Virus record (IMG/VR): IMGVR_UViG_3300032053_000185
Location: 1-40,365 of that record
DNA length: 40,365 bases
Strand: one strand, 5' to 3'
Origin: a virus
Shown: positions 15,854 through 23,726 of the stretch, in pieces
Numbering within the stretch: the first letter of the stretch is position 1
Layout of the letters: each line of letters begins with the position of its first letter
Program-made: the position numbers and the translations under genes
Notes under the pieces: model-generated
What the model saw: the letters and a program-made list of their open reading frames with translations, nothing else
The model's database searches: none
Told to the model about the DNA's origin: nothing

Positions 15854-16186
15854 TCATCCCTTCCTACGTCGCGACGGGTTATCGGAATTTTTCTCGCCGC
15901 TCATTGACGACTCCGAAGGGCTGTCGGGAGGAGGCGAAGGCGCATCAGGAGTCTTGACATCCGAAACCGCCTCTTGCGTAGTCGCAGGAGGGGAGACAGA
16001 AGCGGGTGCCGTCGCCGGCATCGTAGAGCGGATAATGAAACCCCGCTGAACAGCCCGAATCACATCTTCGGAGCCTTCTTCGTCCGCCGGGATCTCCGTC
16101 CAGCTTTTTCCAGCCAGAAACGCAGTTCCGCCGCTTTTCAGTGTGACAGCCAAAGACACTGGACTTTTGTTGTAATATTCGGCCAT
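15854..16186 (-). CDS. Small beta-domain protein with Pro/Ser-rich tail, upstream of sheath
   Basis: This 110-residue protein has a compact N-terminal ~55 residues (YYNKSPVSLAVTLKSGG, AFLAGKSWTEIP and a RAVQRGFI ending). A long Pro/Ser/Thr-rich, probably disordered tail follows, ending in the basic RRRKG. Proteins with such a small beta-rich head are common just before sheath genes in contractile-tail phages. Its architecture parallels the 109-residue gene at 20056-20385: small folded head, disordered linker, basic end. It stops 3 bases before the sheath start, so the two are translated together. The function is unknown; a minor virion or tail-assembly protein is likely. Confidence 0.65.
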   Translation of the reverse strand: MAEYYNKSPVSLAVTLKSGGTAFLAGKSWTEIPADEEGSEDVIRAVQRGFIIRSTMPATAPASVSPPATTQEAVSDVKTPDAPSPPPDSPSESSMSGEKNSDNPSRRRKG

Positions 16187-16198
16187 CGAAGAGACACC

Positions 16199-16951
16199 CT
16201 ACAGTTGGTGACCGCGAACAGTCAATGGGCGTTTCACTGTTTGGAGAGTAATCGGATCTTTCAAATCCAATTCGGCTTCAACCCGAAGTGTAATCGAAAA
16301 ACCCAACTCTCTCTCCGTAACTTCTCCAACATTATCGATGTTGGAGATGCCCTCATTAAATGCCTCATACCCACGCAAATCGCCAATACTATCGACTACG
16401 TTAACTTTGCCGTAGGGCGGATAGATTCGGAGAACATGCGCAAACATCGCGTTCGCCTGGTTGCGTTGCCCTGTGGCGCCGCGATAGCGAGCACGAACTT
16501 GAATCGTGTAAGTGATGTCGAACGGAATGGCTTGTCCGAGCTGCTCCATGCGATCAAACCCCGTAACAGGTCCCGCTGGAGTCGAAGCGATAAAAGGGAC
16601 AGCCCCGTAACCAGGCGCACGATACTGATACCCGGCCGGCTCCCAACGCTCCATAGCCGCCGAAATGTCTTCTCGACGCACCAGGATAAATGGATCTTTG
16701 TAATCCTGAAGAACGTCTTCAGGATAAGCAAAAACGATCGGAATACCCGGCAACCCAGGTGGCCCGCACGCTACATCACCGCCCGGTCCCGAATTGACCT
16801 TCGTCCAGTACTTTGGAAGGCCTGCCCCGTCGTTCGCAATAAAGCCGCCTAAAGTAACAACAACACCTTCATCGAAATTCCGGATACCGACTGTGCCGGT
16901 TCGGTCTTTGCCATCAAGGCGACGATTGATGGCGTCTTCGGCCGCGCCCAC
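16199..16951 (-). CDS. Putative tail terminator / tail completion protein
   Basis: This 250-residue protein begins at a GTG (MGAAEDAINRRLDG). The N-terminal half contains a Gly/Pro-rich stretch (about residues 54-71). The C-terminal half reads like a tail completion protein: IPFDITYTIQVRARYRGATG, QANAMFAHVLRIYPPYG, and a last strand ELGFSITLRVEAELDL. Position supports this: in T4-like and other contractile phages the tail terminator gene lies between neck and sheath genes, as here. It would cap the tube and sheath and join the tail to the neck. The family assignment is from pattern and order only. No strong Shine-Dalgarno is visible before the GTG. Confidence 0.55.
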   Translation of the reverse strand: MGAAEDAINRRLDGKDRTGTVGIRNFDEGVVVTLGGFIANDGAGLPKYWTKVNSGPGGDVACGPPGLPGIPIVFAYPEDVLQDYKDPFILVRREDISAAMERWEPAGYQYRAPGYGAVPFIASTPAGPVTGFDRMEQLGQAIPFDITYTIQVRARYRGATGQRNQANAMFAHVLRIYPPYGKVNVVDSIGDLRGYEAFNEGISNIDNVGEVTERELGFSITLRVEAELDLKDPITLQTVKRPLTVRGHQL

Positions 16952-16954
16952 GAC

Positions 16955-17338
16955 TCAGGCGCCTCGCGCCGCTTTCAGAACCAAAGCTCCGAATCCCATC
17001 GTATTCGCCTTACCCAACCAACCCGCCAGCTCTTCAGGATCTGCATCATCACTTGGCAACGCCGGAAGACGCCCATCTTCGGAGGAGCGATCGGCGTGGT
17101 CGAAAACAAGCTCCAGAGCCTCGTCCTCATCCATGCCGGTTACCAACACGAGCTGGTCCGCAATGTCCGCGAGATACTTGTCCACCGCATCATTCGCGTC
17201 AGGAATGTTGTCGGCCTCCCCCACACCAGGCTCACCAGCAAAATGGGAGTGCGCGCCAACCGCATGATGCTCTGGGCCAGACGCCGCCTCCAACTGTAGG
17301 CGAATAGAAGCCATTTTTGCATTGATCGCGGGAGTCAT
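16955..17338 (-). CDS. Acidic neck-region protein, unknown function
   Basis: This 127-residue protein is acidic. It has many Asp/Glu clusters in the middle (GMDEDEALELVFDHADRSSED and SDDADPEELAG, described here in parts) and an N-terminal helix rich in Ala/Leu with several His. The start at ATG 17338 has AAGG about 5 bases upstream. It sits between the 277-residue neck candidate and the tail terminator candidate, with 3-base and 7-base gaps. Nothing in it points to an enzyme. It is probably a small structural or assembly protein, but I do not recognise it. Confidence 0.6.
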   Translation of the reverse strand: MTPAINAKMASIRLQLEAASGPEHHAVGAHSHFAGEPGVGEADNIPDANDAVDKYLADIADQLVLVTGMDEDEALELVFDHADRSSEDGRLPALPSDDADPEELAGWLGKANTMGFGALVLKAARGA

Positions 17339-17345
17339 GGACGCC

Positions 17346-18179
17346 TTACGGGTGGATGCCCAGTTTCTTCTGAAAGTTGACGTACTTTTTAGCCTGAACC
17401 GTCGTAACCGTGTGTCTAGTACGCGTGGGCCACTTCGACCAAATATTAGAAGACAGCTTGGTCAAAGGAAAGACGAATATGTCCCGCGAAAAGGAACGCA
17501 AGCCCCCTCGAATCAAGCTGCGTACACCAAGACGCCAAGCCGGGCGAGGACGAGCACCACCCAACCCGAACTCCAACTTGAGAGCATCCATCGCCACATC
17601 AGGGATAGAAGACACGCTAGATGAGATCTTCAACCGCGTGTCTTTTCGAATCTCCCTGAAACCCACACGACTCAGCTCGCGCGACCACTTCGAACGCTGT
17701 TTAGTTCGAGCTAGAGTGACTTTCGAAACTCGTTTGGCAGTCGCCTTCCGCTGAATCACGATGCCTAGCTTACGATCTGGTTTGAACGGCAACGACTCCA
17801 CAGTCCAAGGATTGAACTTCTCCAAAACAAGGACAGCAGGATCCGGCTTCGCTGAACGCTTCGTGGGATGTACTTCCAGAAGAACCGTGTGCGTCTTCAC
17901 CTGCTTCACAAGACGATTCTTCATGTCGATCTGAACGGTATAGCTGTACTGACCCGGCCCCACGCCTTTGGTACGAGCCACCTCGATGGAAGCGCGATAC
18001 GGTCGTGAAGCCTGAGACTTCGGTAAGCGTGACTTAACGAAACGCCGAACGTAGTCCGCCGAGAGATACACCAGCTGCGCCTGCACATGCTGCATGCGTT
18101 CCGGCCATTCTTTAACCAAACGAAGCGTCTGCTCCGTTCCAGCATCCAAACCGAAGGAAATTTGGAGTCCCTTACCCAT
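17346..18179 (-). CDS. Basic neck/head-tail joining protein candidate
   Basis: This 277-residue protein is strongly basic, especially in the second half (KATAKRVSKVTLARTKQRSK, RKDTRLKISSS and repeated Lys/Arg). The N-terminal ~60 residues (LQISFGLDAGTEQTLRLVKE, then QAQLVYLSADYVRRFVKSRL) look like a helical head-tail joining protein of the HK97 gp10 kind, although it is longer than usual. Its start overlaps the upstream zinc-protein gene by 8 bases. The position between gp13-like/neck genes and the tail terminator candidate supports a connector role. The basic character could serve DNA contact at the neck. The assignment is tentative. Confidence 0.5.
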   Translation of the reverse strand: MGKGLQISFGLDAGTEQTLRLVKEWPERMQHVQAQLVYLSADYVRRFVKSRLPKSQASRPYRASIEVARTKGVGPGQYSYTVQIDMKNRLVKQVKTHTVLLEVHPTKRSAKPDPAVLVLEKFNPWTVESLPFKPDRKLGIVIQRKATAKRVSKVTLARTKQRSKWSRELSRVGFREIRKDTRLKISSSVSSIPDVAMDALKLEFGLGGARPRPAWRLGVRSLIRGGLRSFSRDIFVFPLTKLSSNIWSKWPTRTRHTVTTVQAKKYVNFQKKLGIHP

Positions 18180-18630
18180 CAGCCTTGAACGTGCCCTTCT
18201 GCATCTCCAGCATCGCGTGAGCGAGTGTCTTCTTTGGGGCGTCGATGAACACCTTCTCCACCGGAGACTCCCCGGAAGGAGCCAAGATGGTCATCGGCAC
18301 TACAGGCAGATGTCGGGGTTCTTTAGGAGCAAGACGCACTACGTAGTCCACGTGCGTGTTGCAAGCCCCGATCAACCGCACATGACCCTTAACGCGGATC
18401 CCTTTTGTCGCGGGCTGACCACACACGAAGCAAAATCGCAAAAAGTCTGTGATGGGCCCGTCGTACTCGTGGAACGTGTCCCCCGCGATAGGAGAACCAC
18501 AACCGCTCTTCGCCGTGCACTTCTCTGAGCCTTGCTCCGCTCCCTCCGCCCACTTTTTACAGGTAGCGCAGACCATAGAAAGGCCTGACGCAATGGCGAG
18601 CTGTAGTTCACGTGTGTCCATTTTGATCAT
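18172..18630 (-). CDS. Double zinc-site Cys-rich protein
   Basis: This 152-residue protein has two candidate zinc-binding clusters: Cys21/Cys24 with Cys38/Cys44, and Cys67/Cys70 with Cys90/His93. The C-terminal ~50 residues lack cysteines and contain a FIDAPKKTLAHAMLEMQKG helix. The start overlaps the upstream gene as ATGA and the end overlaps the downstream gene by 8 bases, so it is firmly within the neck/connector operon. Whether it is a virion part or a regulator or chaperone made late is unclear. The order of metal ligands is visible in the sequence; metal binding is inferred. Confidence 0.65.
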   Translation of the reverse strand: MIKMDTRELQLAIASGLSMVCATCKKWAEGAEQGSEKCTAKSGCGSPIAGDTFHEYDGPITDFLRFCFVCGQPATKGIRVKGHVRLIGACNTHVDYVVRLAPKEPRHLPVVPMTILAPSGESPVEKVFIDAPKKTLAHAMLEMQKGTFKADG

Positions 18631-19244
18631 TCACAAGGGTCATTGGGCCCCTTGCCGGGACCACTGGGAGGAGTGATGAACTGTTGCTCCGGTGTGAAGT
18701 TGCTGCGCCTCTTCAAGTCGCACCGAAACCCTACGAAGGCGGCGTTGTCGATGAGATGGCCATCGTCATTGACCTTAATGAGGTCGAAGTAGAACCCGCT
18801 TCCAGGGGTGTTTTGATTTCGGGTCGCTACCTTGTTGAAGTAGGGGAGATCCCAGAAGCGAATCACGTCACCTTCAGAAGGAGGTCGTGCACGCGCTTCT
18901 TCCAGAGTCCTTCGAGGAATCCAAATGCCCGAAGGCCACAAGGTCCGCATTCCCAGCTCCGATACGTCCGGAGTGCCTTCCGGCCACTCAACTTGAACCA
19001 TGAGCAAGTACGGACCGACAAAAGCACTCACGATTGGCTCCGAATAGAGCGGGTCGGCCTTGGTATTTTTCAGGTCACGCTGGAAGAGCCAACCCTCGGT
19101 TCCGGCAGCATTTACAGGCTCCTGCGCGAAGTTGTCGAACATGAACAACTCACTCGCATCGAGCCGAAATGCCGGGTCGACCAGCCTGTTATCCGAGGGC
19201 TGCGGTACTGGCTTCGGATTCATCGGCTTAATGTACCGAGGCAT
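18627..19244 (-). CDS. Neck-region structural protein (possible gp14-like position)
   Basis: This 205-residue protein begins with a Pro-rich segment (MPRYIKPMNPKPVPQPSD), then a body with FDNFAQEPVNAAGTEGW, VSAFVGPYLLMVQVEWPEG, IRFWDLPYFNKVATRNQN and FYFDLIKVNDDG. The C-terminus is Pro/Gly-rich. It follows the gp13-like gene by 41 bases, so by T4 order it may hold the position of the second neck protein (gp14), but I see no clear sequence signature for that. The start ATG at 19244 has GAGG almost touching it, so the exact start is uncertain. It ends in an ATGA overlap with the zinc protein gene. Confidence 0.55.
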   Translation of the reverse strand: MPRYIKPMNPKPVPQPSDNRLVDPAFRLDASELFMFDNFAQEPVNAAGTEGWLFQRDLKNTKADPLYSEPIVSAFVGPYLLMVQVEWPEGTPDVSELGMRTLWPSGIWIPRRTLEEARARPPSEGDVIRFWDLPYFNKVATRNQNTPGSGFYFDLIKVNDDGHLIDNAAFVGFRCDLKRRSNFTPEQQFITPPSGPGKGPNDPCE

Positions 19245-19285
19245 CCTCGCAGTTTAGCCCAGCATCGAGCCGTTTTCGAGACCGT

Positions 19286-20011
19286 TTACCCAGCCCTAAA
19301 GCCCATCGGGAAGGCGCTGAGGGAGATCTCTTTTTCAAGCACTTCGAGTTCCGCCGCCGCTTCGTTGAAAAGACGGTCTGAATCCAGCGTGGCTGGGCCT
19401 TGGGCGCCTGCGAATTCGCCGTACTTAGACCGATTTCGACCGAGCTGCTGTTTCGCGTAGGTCAGTGCGTACCGCTTCACTAGGTCGTGGTCGCGCTCTG
19501 CCAGCTGCTCAATCGTAAAATCATGCGACTTGAAGTCCATGATCATAGTGCCGCTGGTTTTCGGGTTTGGGAAAATGAGCAGATTCCTACCGTCTTGCCG
19601 CCAATCTGGCTCCGCGTTCAAGATCCTCTTCGCCATCTCGACGTATTGGATCGTCTGCGTGTAGCTGGAGTAGATACCGACCGCAGAGGGCGCGGCAAAG
19701 ACGTCATACGGAACCTTCTCGTCCTGCAAAATATAGGGCGAGAAGACCAACGAGATGTCCATCGGCGACACCGGAAAGGACACATCCAAAACGAGATTCA
19801 CATCGTCCGGTAGCTTGTACTCCACGATGTTTGGGAAGAAGAACATGCCTCTTTGGCGTATGACTCCCTTCTTCGCAGAAAACCAGCGGCGTGCTTGTTC
19901 TACAGCGTCGTCAAGATGATCGCCGGTTAGCTCGACCTTCCAGAACGGGGCGCCAAGCCGACGCAAAATCCACTGCTGGAGCTGCGCTTCGTTCATCAAG
20001 CTGTTAGGCAT
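19286..20011 (-). CDS. Neck / head completion protein (gp13-like)
   Basis: This 241-residue protein has features of T4-type neck protein gp13: an N-terminal helix (QLQQWILRRLGAP), a HLDDAVEQARRWFSAK segment, then FFPNIVEYKLPDDVNLVLDV. The conserved C-terminal part is DHDLVKRYALTYAKQQLGR, followed by a LDSDRLFNEAAAELEVLEKEI helix. Such proteins plug or extend the portal after DNA packaging and receive the tail. The start at ATG 20011 has GGGAG about 5 bases upstream. It stands between the AT-hook protein gene and other neck candidates. Confidence is moderate to good. Confidence 0.7.
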   Translation of the reverse strand: MPNSLMNEAQLQQWILRRLGAPFWKVELTGDHLDDAVEQARRWFSAKKGVIRQRGMFFFPNIVEYKLPDDVNLVLDVSFPVSPMDISLVFSPYILQDEKVPYDVFAAPSAVGIYSSYTQTIQYVEMAKRILNAEPDWRQDGRNLLIFPNPKTSGTMIMDFKSHDFTIEQLAERDHDLVKRYALTYAKQQLGRNRSKYGEFAGAQGPATLDSDRLFNEAAAELEVLEKEISLSAFPMGFRAG

Positions 20012-20055
20012 CGCCGCTCCCTACCTCTTACGGCAATATATCGCCTTTTTGGTCT

Positions 20056-20385
20056 TCAGGCATTCTTGCGCGGACGACCACGCGGACGCTTCTCTTCAGG
20101 TGCTGCCGCAACAGCAGCTAGAGGAGCTTCTTCTTCGAGCTTCAGGGGCTCAGGCGTAGGAACCGGAATCGCGGGTGCATGCGTCGGTTCAGTCAACAGA
20201 GAAGGCCCGGTGCGAGGCTGTGTGCTCTCCAATGGAGCGCCATTAGGCATCTCAGGTACTTCAGTCAAAAAACGAGGCGCAAACTTGCCGTATTCGTCTC
20301 CCACAAGAACCATCCCTTCAGTGAGCCGACCGACTCCAGGAATGAAAACCTGGCTCACGTCAGCATTTTTTACGTAGCGTTTCAT
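20056..20385 (-). CDS. Small protein with C-terminal AT-hook motif
   Basis: This 109-residue protein has a compact N-terminal ~45 residues (YVKNADVSQVFIPGVGRL, then MVLVGDEYGKFAPRFLTEVP), a Pro/Glu-rich linker, and a basic end EEKRPRGRPRKNA. The R-G-R-P core flanked by Arg/Lys/Pro is a classical AT-hook, which binds the minor groove of AT-rich DNA. The ATG overlaps the stop of the acidic gene upstream as ATGA. In head-tail connector clusters the small beta-rich head suggests a virion part. The AT-hook could hold DNA near the portal, or bind DNA in a regulatory way. The motif is seen directly; the function is inferred. Confidence 0.65.
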   Translation of the reverse strand: MKRYVKNADVSQVFIPGVGRLTEGMVLVGDEYGKFAPRFLTEVPEMPNGAPLESTQPRTGPSLLTEPTHAPAIPVPTPEPLKLEEEAPLAAVAAAPEEKRPRGRPRKNA

Positions 20386-21086
20386 GTCAACCTCTTCTCC
20401 GCATCTGCCTTGAGCGAGGCAATGAACCGATGGCGTCTATCCAACACCGAGCCAGGTTCTGACGACAACCCGCCTTCTGAGGTGGGCTTTACGTTCTCGT
20501 CGACACCCAACGTAATGCCGGCAGCCTCGTTCTCCTTGTAGAAGTCGAGGATGGCGTTGTTGGTTTCTACGGGTTCCTCACTCTCGGAAGGAGTCTCAGG
20601 GGCTTCAGGGGCTTCAGGGGCTTCAATGACAACAAGCGGAGGCTCGATTACTCCCTCTTCAGCTACCCCCTCGTCTTCGTCATCTTCGTCGTCCTCGCCC
20701 TCGGCGCTGTCATCCTCTTCATCCTCTTCGCCCTCACCCTCCAGCCCCTCATCGGTTTCTGAAGACGCCTCAATGTCCGGCGCAGAGGATTCATCGGACT
20801 CTTCGTCCAACTCTTCATCCGACTCGCCTTCCGACCACAGGTCTCGCATCTGAGAGAAGGTCTCTTTCAGTTCGACCTGAATCTGGATGTTCACGTCTAG
20901 AAGCTCGACGACACGATCGCAGAAAGCGACCATGAGGGCTCCGCGTGAGTCGCGAAGTACTGCGGAGGGTTTGGCACGTTCGATCGTAATCTCGGATACC
21001 GATTCGGCGGCGATAGCCGGAGGCACAGGCAAAGAACCGATGGCTCCGATCTCTTCCAATTCAGCGAGAATATCTTTTGCGCCCAT
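20382..21086 (-). CDS. Acidic protein following the major capsid gene, unknown function
   Basis: This protein is about 234 residues long with the ATG at 21086 (MGAKDILAELEEIGAIGS). A longer frame from a TTG at 21149 would run through the capsid terminator hairpin and has GAGGAGG directly against the TTG, so I reject it. The N-terminal ~100 residues are ordered-looking (VLRDSRGALMVAFCDRVVEL). The middle (about residues 85-145) is dominated by Glu, Asp and Ser. A short EAPEAPEAPETP repeat follows, then a C-terminal helix RRHRFIASLKADAEKRL. It may be a head accessory protein, a head vertex or decoration partner, or an assembly factor. No family is recognised. Confidence 0.65.
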   Translation of the reverse strand: MGAKDILAELEEIGAIGSLPVPPAIAAESVSEITIERAKPSAVLRDSRGALMVAFCDRVVELLDVNIQIQVELKETFSQMRDLWSEGESDEELDEESDESSAPDIEASSETDEGLEGEGEEDEEDDSAEGEDDEDDEDEGVAEEGVIEPPLVVIEAPEAPEAPETPSESEEPVETNNAILDFYKENEAAGITLGVDENVKPTSEGGLSSEPGSVLDRRHRFIASLKADAEKRLT

Positions 21087-21110
21087 CTGGTAGTTCGTAC
21101 CACAAAACAC

Positions 21111-21145
21111 CGAAGCCCCGAACCTGTTTCCAGGCCGGGGCTTCG
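21111..21145 (-). terminator. Rho-independent terminator after the major capsid gene
   Basis: A 10-bp stem, CGAAGCCCCG with CGGGGCTTCG, encloses a second stem CCTG-GAAA-CAGG read on the minus strand. It is followed by GTGTTTTGTGG, an interrupted T-rich tract. It starts 20 bases past the capsid stop codon. The strong stem fits the need to limit transcription beyond the most abundant virion gene. Confidence 0.75.
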
Positions 21146-21164
21146 ACAACCTCCTCTGCGGAGA

Positions 21165-22661
21165 TCAGAGGTTGAGAACGCGGAGCTGTCCGTAGAACTC
21201 TGGACGAAGCAGCTTCTTCGCGTAACGGGTACGGAGCCCCTTACGGAAGCTGAAGTCCGAGGGATCCAGGAACGTCGGCGTGACCTGGAGCGGGATGTAC
21301 GGCGCCCAAACGTAGCCGGCGTCGAGGAAGCTGCCTCCCTTGAGACCGATGAGCATCTGGTCGCGCTGGAAGAACGGGTCCTCGTAAACCAGCCACTTGT
21401 TCATCAGTGTGCCGGTCTTGTAGATGCCGAACTGTCCGTGCTGCGTCATGGGACGCGGCATGTCGGCCGGGCCGTACGGGCTCTCTCCGCCCGATACCCA
21501 AAGCGGCCTGAAGTCGCCATGGGTCGTGAGCTGCGAGAGAAGCGCCGAGACCTCGGGGCTTGTCACGATGAAGTTCGCCGGTGCTCGCAGCGTCTTCTTG
21601 TGGATGAGGTTCGAGACCGTGGAGATCTGCGTGATGAGCGCGCGCAGGTGGTCGATTTCCGGAATGCCCGCAGGCGGCACACGGTCGAACGAGCCCGTCG
21701 TACCCGTCGAGGATGCGAACAGGTCTTGAACGATTTCGCGGTCGATTTCGAGCGCGATGTCCTGGGCCACAGCTGAGACCATCTCGGTCTCTGCATCGAG
21801 GCCGTGGAAGGCGCGGAGGTCTTCCGCTGCTTCTGCCGACCAAAGGGCCTTGAGCCGACGCGCCTGGGCCTCGACAGGAGCCTTCTTCACGTCGAGGTTG
21901 ATCTGCGGAATCTTCTGATTCAGCTCCCCGTCGTAGTAGTAGAAGGCCTTGATTTGGTTCCCGGACGCCGGAGGCGCCGTGAACAGGAAGCCTGCGATGG
22001 CGCCGTTCGAGTAGTTGATGGAGCCGGCAGTCACGTTACCGGTGAAACCACCCGTACCGTTGTCCGTCGCGGCCTGAATCACGTTACCCGTAGAATCCAG
22101 CTCCTGAATGACGCAGCTGAAGCCACGCGTCGAATCAAGAGGCCGAACCGGGTTGTACGACAGAGACGACGACAGCGCCGTACCGGCACCACCGAAGGCC
22201 ACCGCGTTACCGGTCGCCAAGATCTCGCCCGAAATGAACTCCGAAGAGTAGTTCCGGTCGAAGTCTCGGGGGAAGACGTTCCCCGCCTGCGTTCCGCCCT
22301 TGCTCGACCCGTAGACGTAGTCGAGATAGAACACAGCCCCTACCGGAGCTGTCATCGGCTGAACGGAGACGATCTCGTTCGCGATGAGGTTGGGGAAAAC
22401 TCGACGAAGAATCGGGAAGATGAACTTGGTAAAGCTACCAACGTTCACCGTTCTCGTATCCTCGTTGAGATTCAGCAAGTGCTGAGCCTCATTTTCCATG
22501 AGCAGAGCGGCGACTCCAAGGGAGTACCTCTGCTGCTCGGTGCGGTCCGGAATTCCTTCGAGGAACTCGCCCCATTTGGAAATGAGGGCGCGGACGTAGC
22601 CCTTGTCGGCGATCGTCCGACGAGAGTCCTCTGCCAATAGATTGCGAGCCTCGACGCCCAT
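21165..22661 (-). CDS. Major capsid protein (T4 gp23-like)
   Basis: This protein is about 498 residues, using the ATG at 22661, which has GGAGG 8 bases upstream; the ATG at 22667 is only 2 bases from it. Marks of the gp23 family are ILRRVFPNLIANEIVSVQPM, then GAVFYLDYVYGSSKG, VEAQARRLKALWSAEAAEDL, HGLDAETEMVSAVAQDIALE, and a C-terminal MLIGLKGGSFLDAGYVWAPY with a YAKKLLRPEFYG ending. The ~60-70 residues before the conserved body probably form a propeptide removed by the gp21-like protease. Leu-x-Glu sites (LNE about 67 and LME about 56 in this numbering) are candidates. It follows the protease/scaffold gene and is closed by a strong terminator hairpin. It forms the capsid shell. Confidence 0.95.
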   Translation of the reverse strand: MGVEARNLLAEDSRRTIADKGYVRALISKWGEFLEGIPDRTEQQRYSLGVAALLMENEAQHLLNLNEDTRTVNVGSFTKFIFPILRRVFPNLIANEIVSVQPMTAPVGAVFYLDYVYGSSKGGTQAGNVFPRDFDRNYSSEFISGEILATGNAVAFGGAGTALSSSLSYNPVRPLDSTRGFSCVIQELDSTGNVIQAATDNGTGGFTGNVTAGSINYSNGAIAGFLFTAPPASGNQIKAFYYYDGELNQKIPQINLDVKKAPVEAQARRLKALWSAEAAEDLRAFHGLDAETEMVSAVAQDIALEIDREIVQDLFASSTGTTGSFDRVPPAGIPEIDHLRALITQISTVSNLIHKKTLRAPANFIVTSPEVSALLSQLTTHGDFRPLWVSGGESPYGPADMPRPMTQHGQFGIYKTGTLMNKWLVYEDPFFQRDQMLIGLKGGSFLDAGYVWAPYIPLQVTPTFLDPSDFSFRKGLRTRYAKKLLRPEFYGQLRVLNL

Positions 22662-22685
22662 GTTCATCTCCTCCGGTTTGCCTGC

Positions 22686-23726
22686 TTACTGTTTGGCGTT
22701 GTCGCCCATACCCGAGAGCCTTCTAAGCTCGCCGAGTGAGACGCCGAGTTCGCCGTAATGCCCAGTCCCTGAACGTGATTTCGGGGATTGTTCCTCGTCC
22801 ATAACGGTAGGACCGTGCCCGCCCCGCGTAGCGGCGCGAACTCGGGACCGAACTTGTTCGAGATCCTCGGCGTCCCGCGCAGGTTCGCGGAACTGAGACA
22901 GAATGCCATCCACGTCTTGACGAGACTGTGGATTGGCGGATTCGATCAGGGGTCGAATCTTGGCTGCCTTCGGGTGGTTTGCGAGCCGACTCTCGGCGTA
23001 GACATTCAGCATGAGCTGCTTGTTTGCGTCGAGGGACTTGTCCAGCGCCGAGCGGAGCTTCTCATTCTCTTCGCGCAACGAACGCTCGGCCTTGACGGCA
23101 CGAGAGCGCTCCTTCTCTTTGCGCGCGTGGTCTACCGCTTTTTCAGCTTCGAGTTGCTCCGAGAGCTGCTCTTCTTTTGCGCGCTTCTTTTCGAGGTCCG
23201 CACGTACAGACTCTACCTTCGACTTCAAGTCGGTAGAATCCTTGTAGTTGTGAACGTCGCCGATGAGCTTGCGAATCAAGTCCGCATCCGGATCACCCGC
23301 GATGTGCCGCTCGATGAAGAACTTGTAGCCCGCCTCTTTTGCACACCGAGCGAGCTTGGCGTTCTCCTCTTCCAAATCCTTGAAGTGGAGAGCGTTCTCA
23401 GCCAACTGGCTACGAAGCTTTGCAATCTCAGCGTCCTTCTGCTCCGTAACTGTCCGCGCATCTTCCGGCAGAACATAGGGACGAAGAACGTCTTTGATCT
23501 TGTCGAGCGCGGTACGAGCGCCAGCGACCGCAGGGTCCGAAAGCAGCTCGCCACGAACCTGCTCCACCACCTGAGCCCGAAGCTCGCCAAGACGCGTCAG
23601 AGTCTCCCGAGCAAACTCCTCACGAAGCGTAGCCTCAGCATGCCCACGCTCTTCGCGCTTGGCATCCTCAATGGCGCGAGCGAACTTCTGAGCCATTTCC
23701 GCTTCGGCGTCGGAGTCGCGATCCAT
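22686..23726 (-). CDS. Nested in-frame scaffold protein (internal start)
   Basis: Inside the protease-scaffold gene the bases AAAGAGGAAAACATG give a Shine-Dalgarno GAGG 5 bases before an in-frame ATG, exactly at the junction between the protease domain and the coiled-coil part (residue 194 of the long protein). Translation from it would give a 346-residue protein starting MDRDSDAEAEMAQKF, made of the scaffold part only. Lambda C/Nu3 is the known example of such an arrangement. Protease fused to scaffold would then be the minor product and free scaffold the major one. This is inferred from the ribosome site and domain border. Confidence 0.6.
   Translation of the reverse strand: MDRDSDAEAEMAQKFARAIEDAKREERGHAEATLREEFARETLTRLGELRAQVVEQVRGELLSDPAVAGARTALDKIKDVLRPYVLPEDARTVTEQKDAEIAKLRSQLAENALHFKDLEEENAKLARCAKEAGYKFFIERHIAGDPDADLIRKLIGDVHNYKDSTDLKSKVESVRADLEKKRAKEEQLSEQLEAEKAVDHARKEKERSRAVKAERSLREENEKLRSALDKSLDANKQLMLNVYAESRLANHPKAAKIRPLIESANPQSRQDVDGILSQFREPARDAEDLEQVRSRVRAATRGGHGPTVMDEEQSPKSRSGTGHYGELGVSLGELRRLSGMGDNAKQ

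Noticed and set aside
21087-21149. Upstream extension of the acidic gene after the capsid gene (TTG at 21149)
   Set aside because: It would be translated through the capsid terminator hairpin and its ribosome site touches the start codon; ATG at 21086 is preferred.
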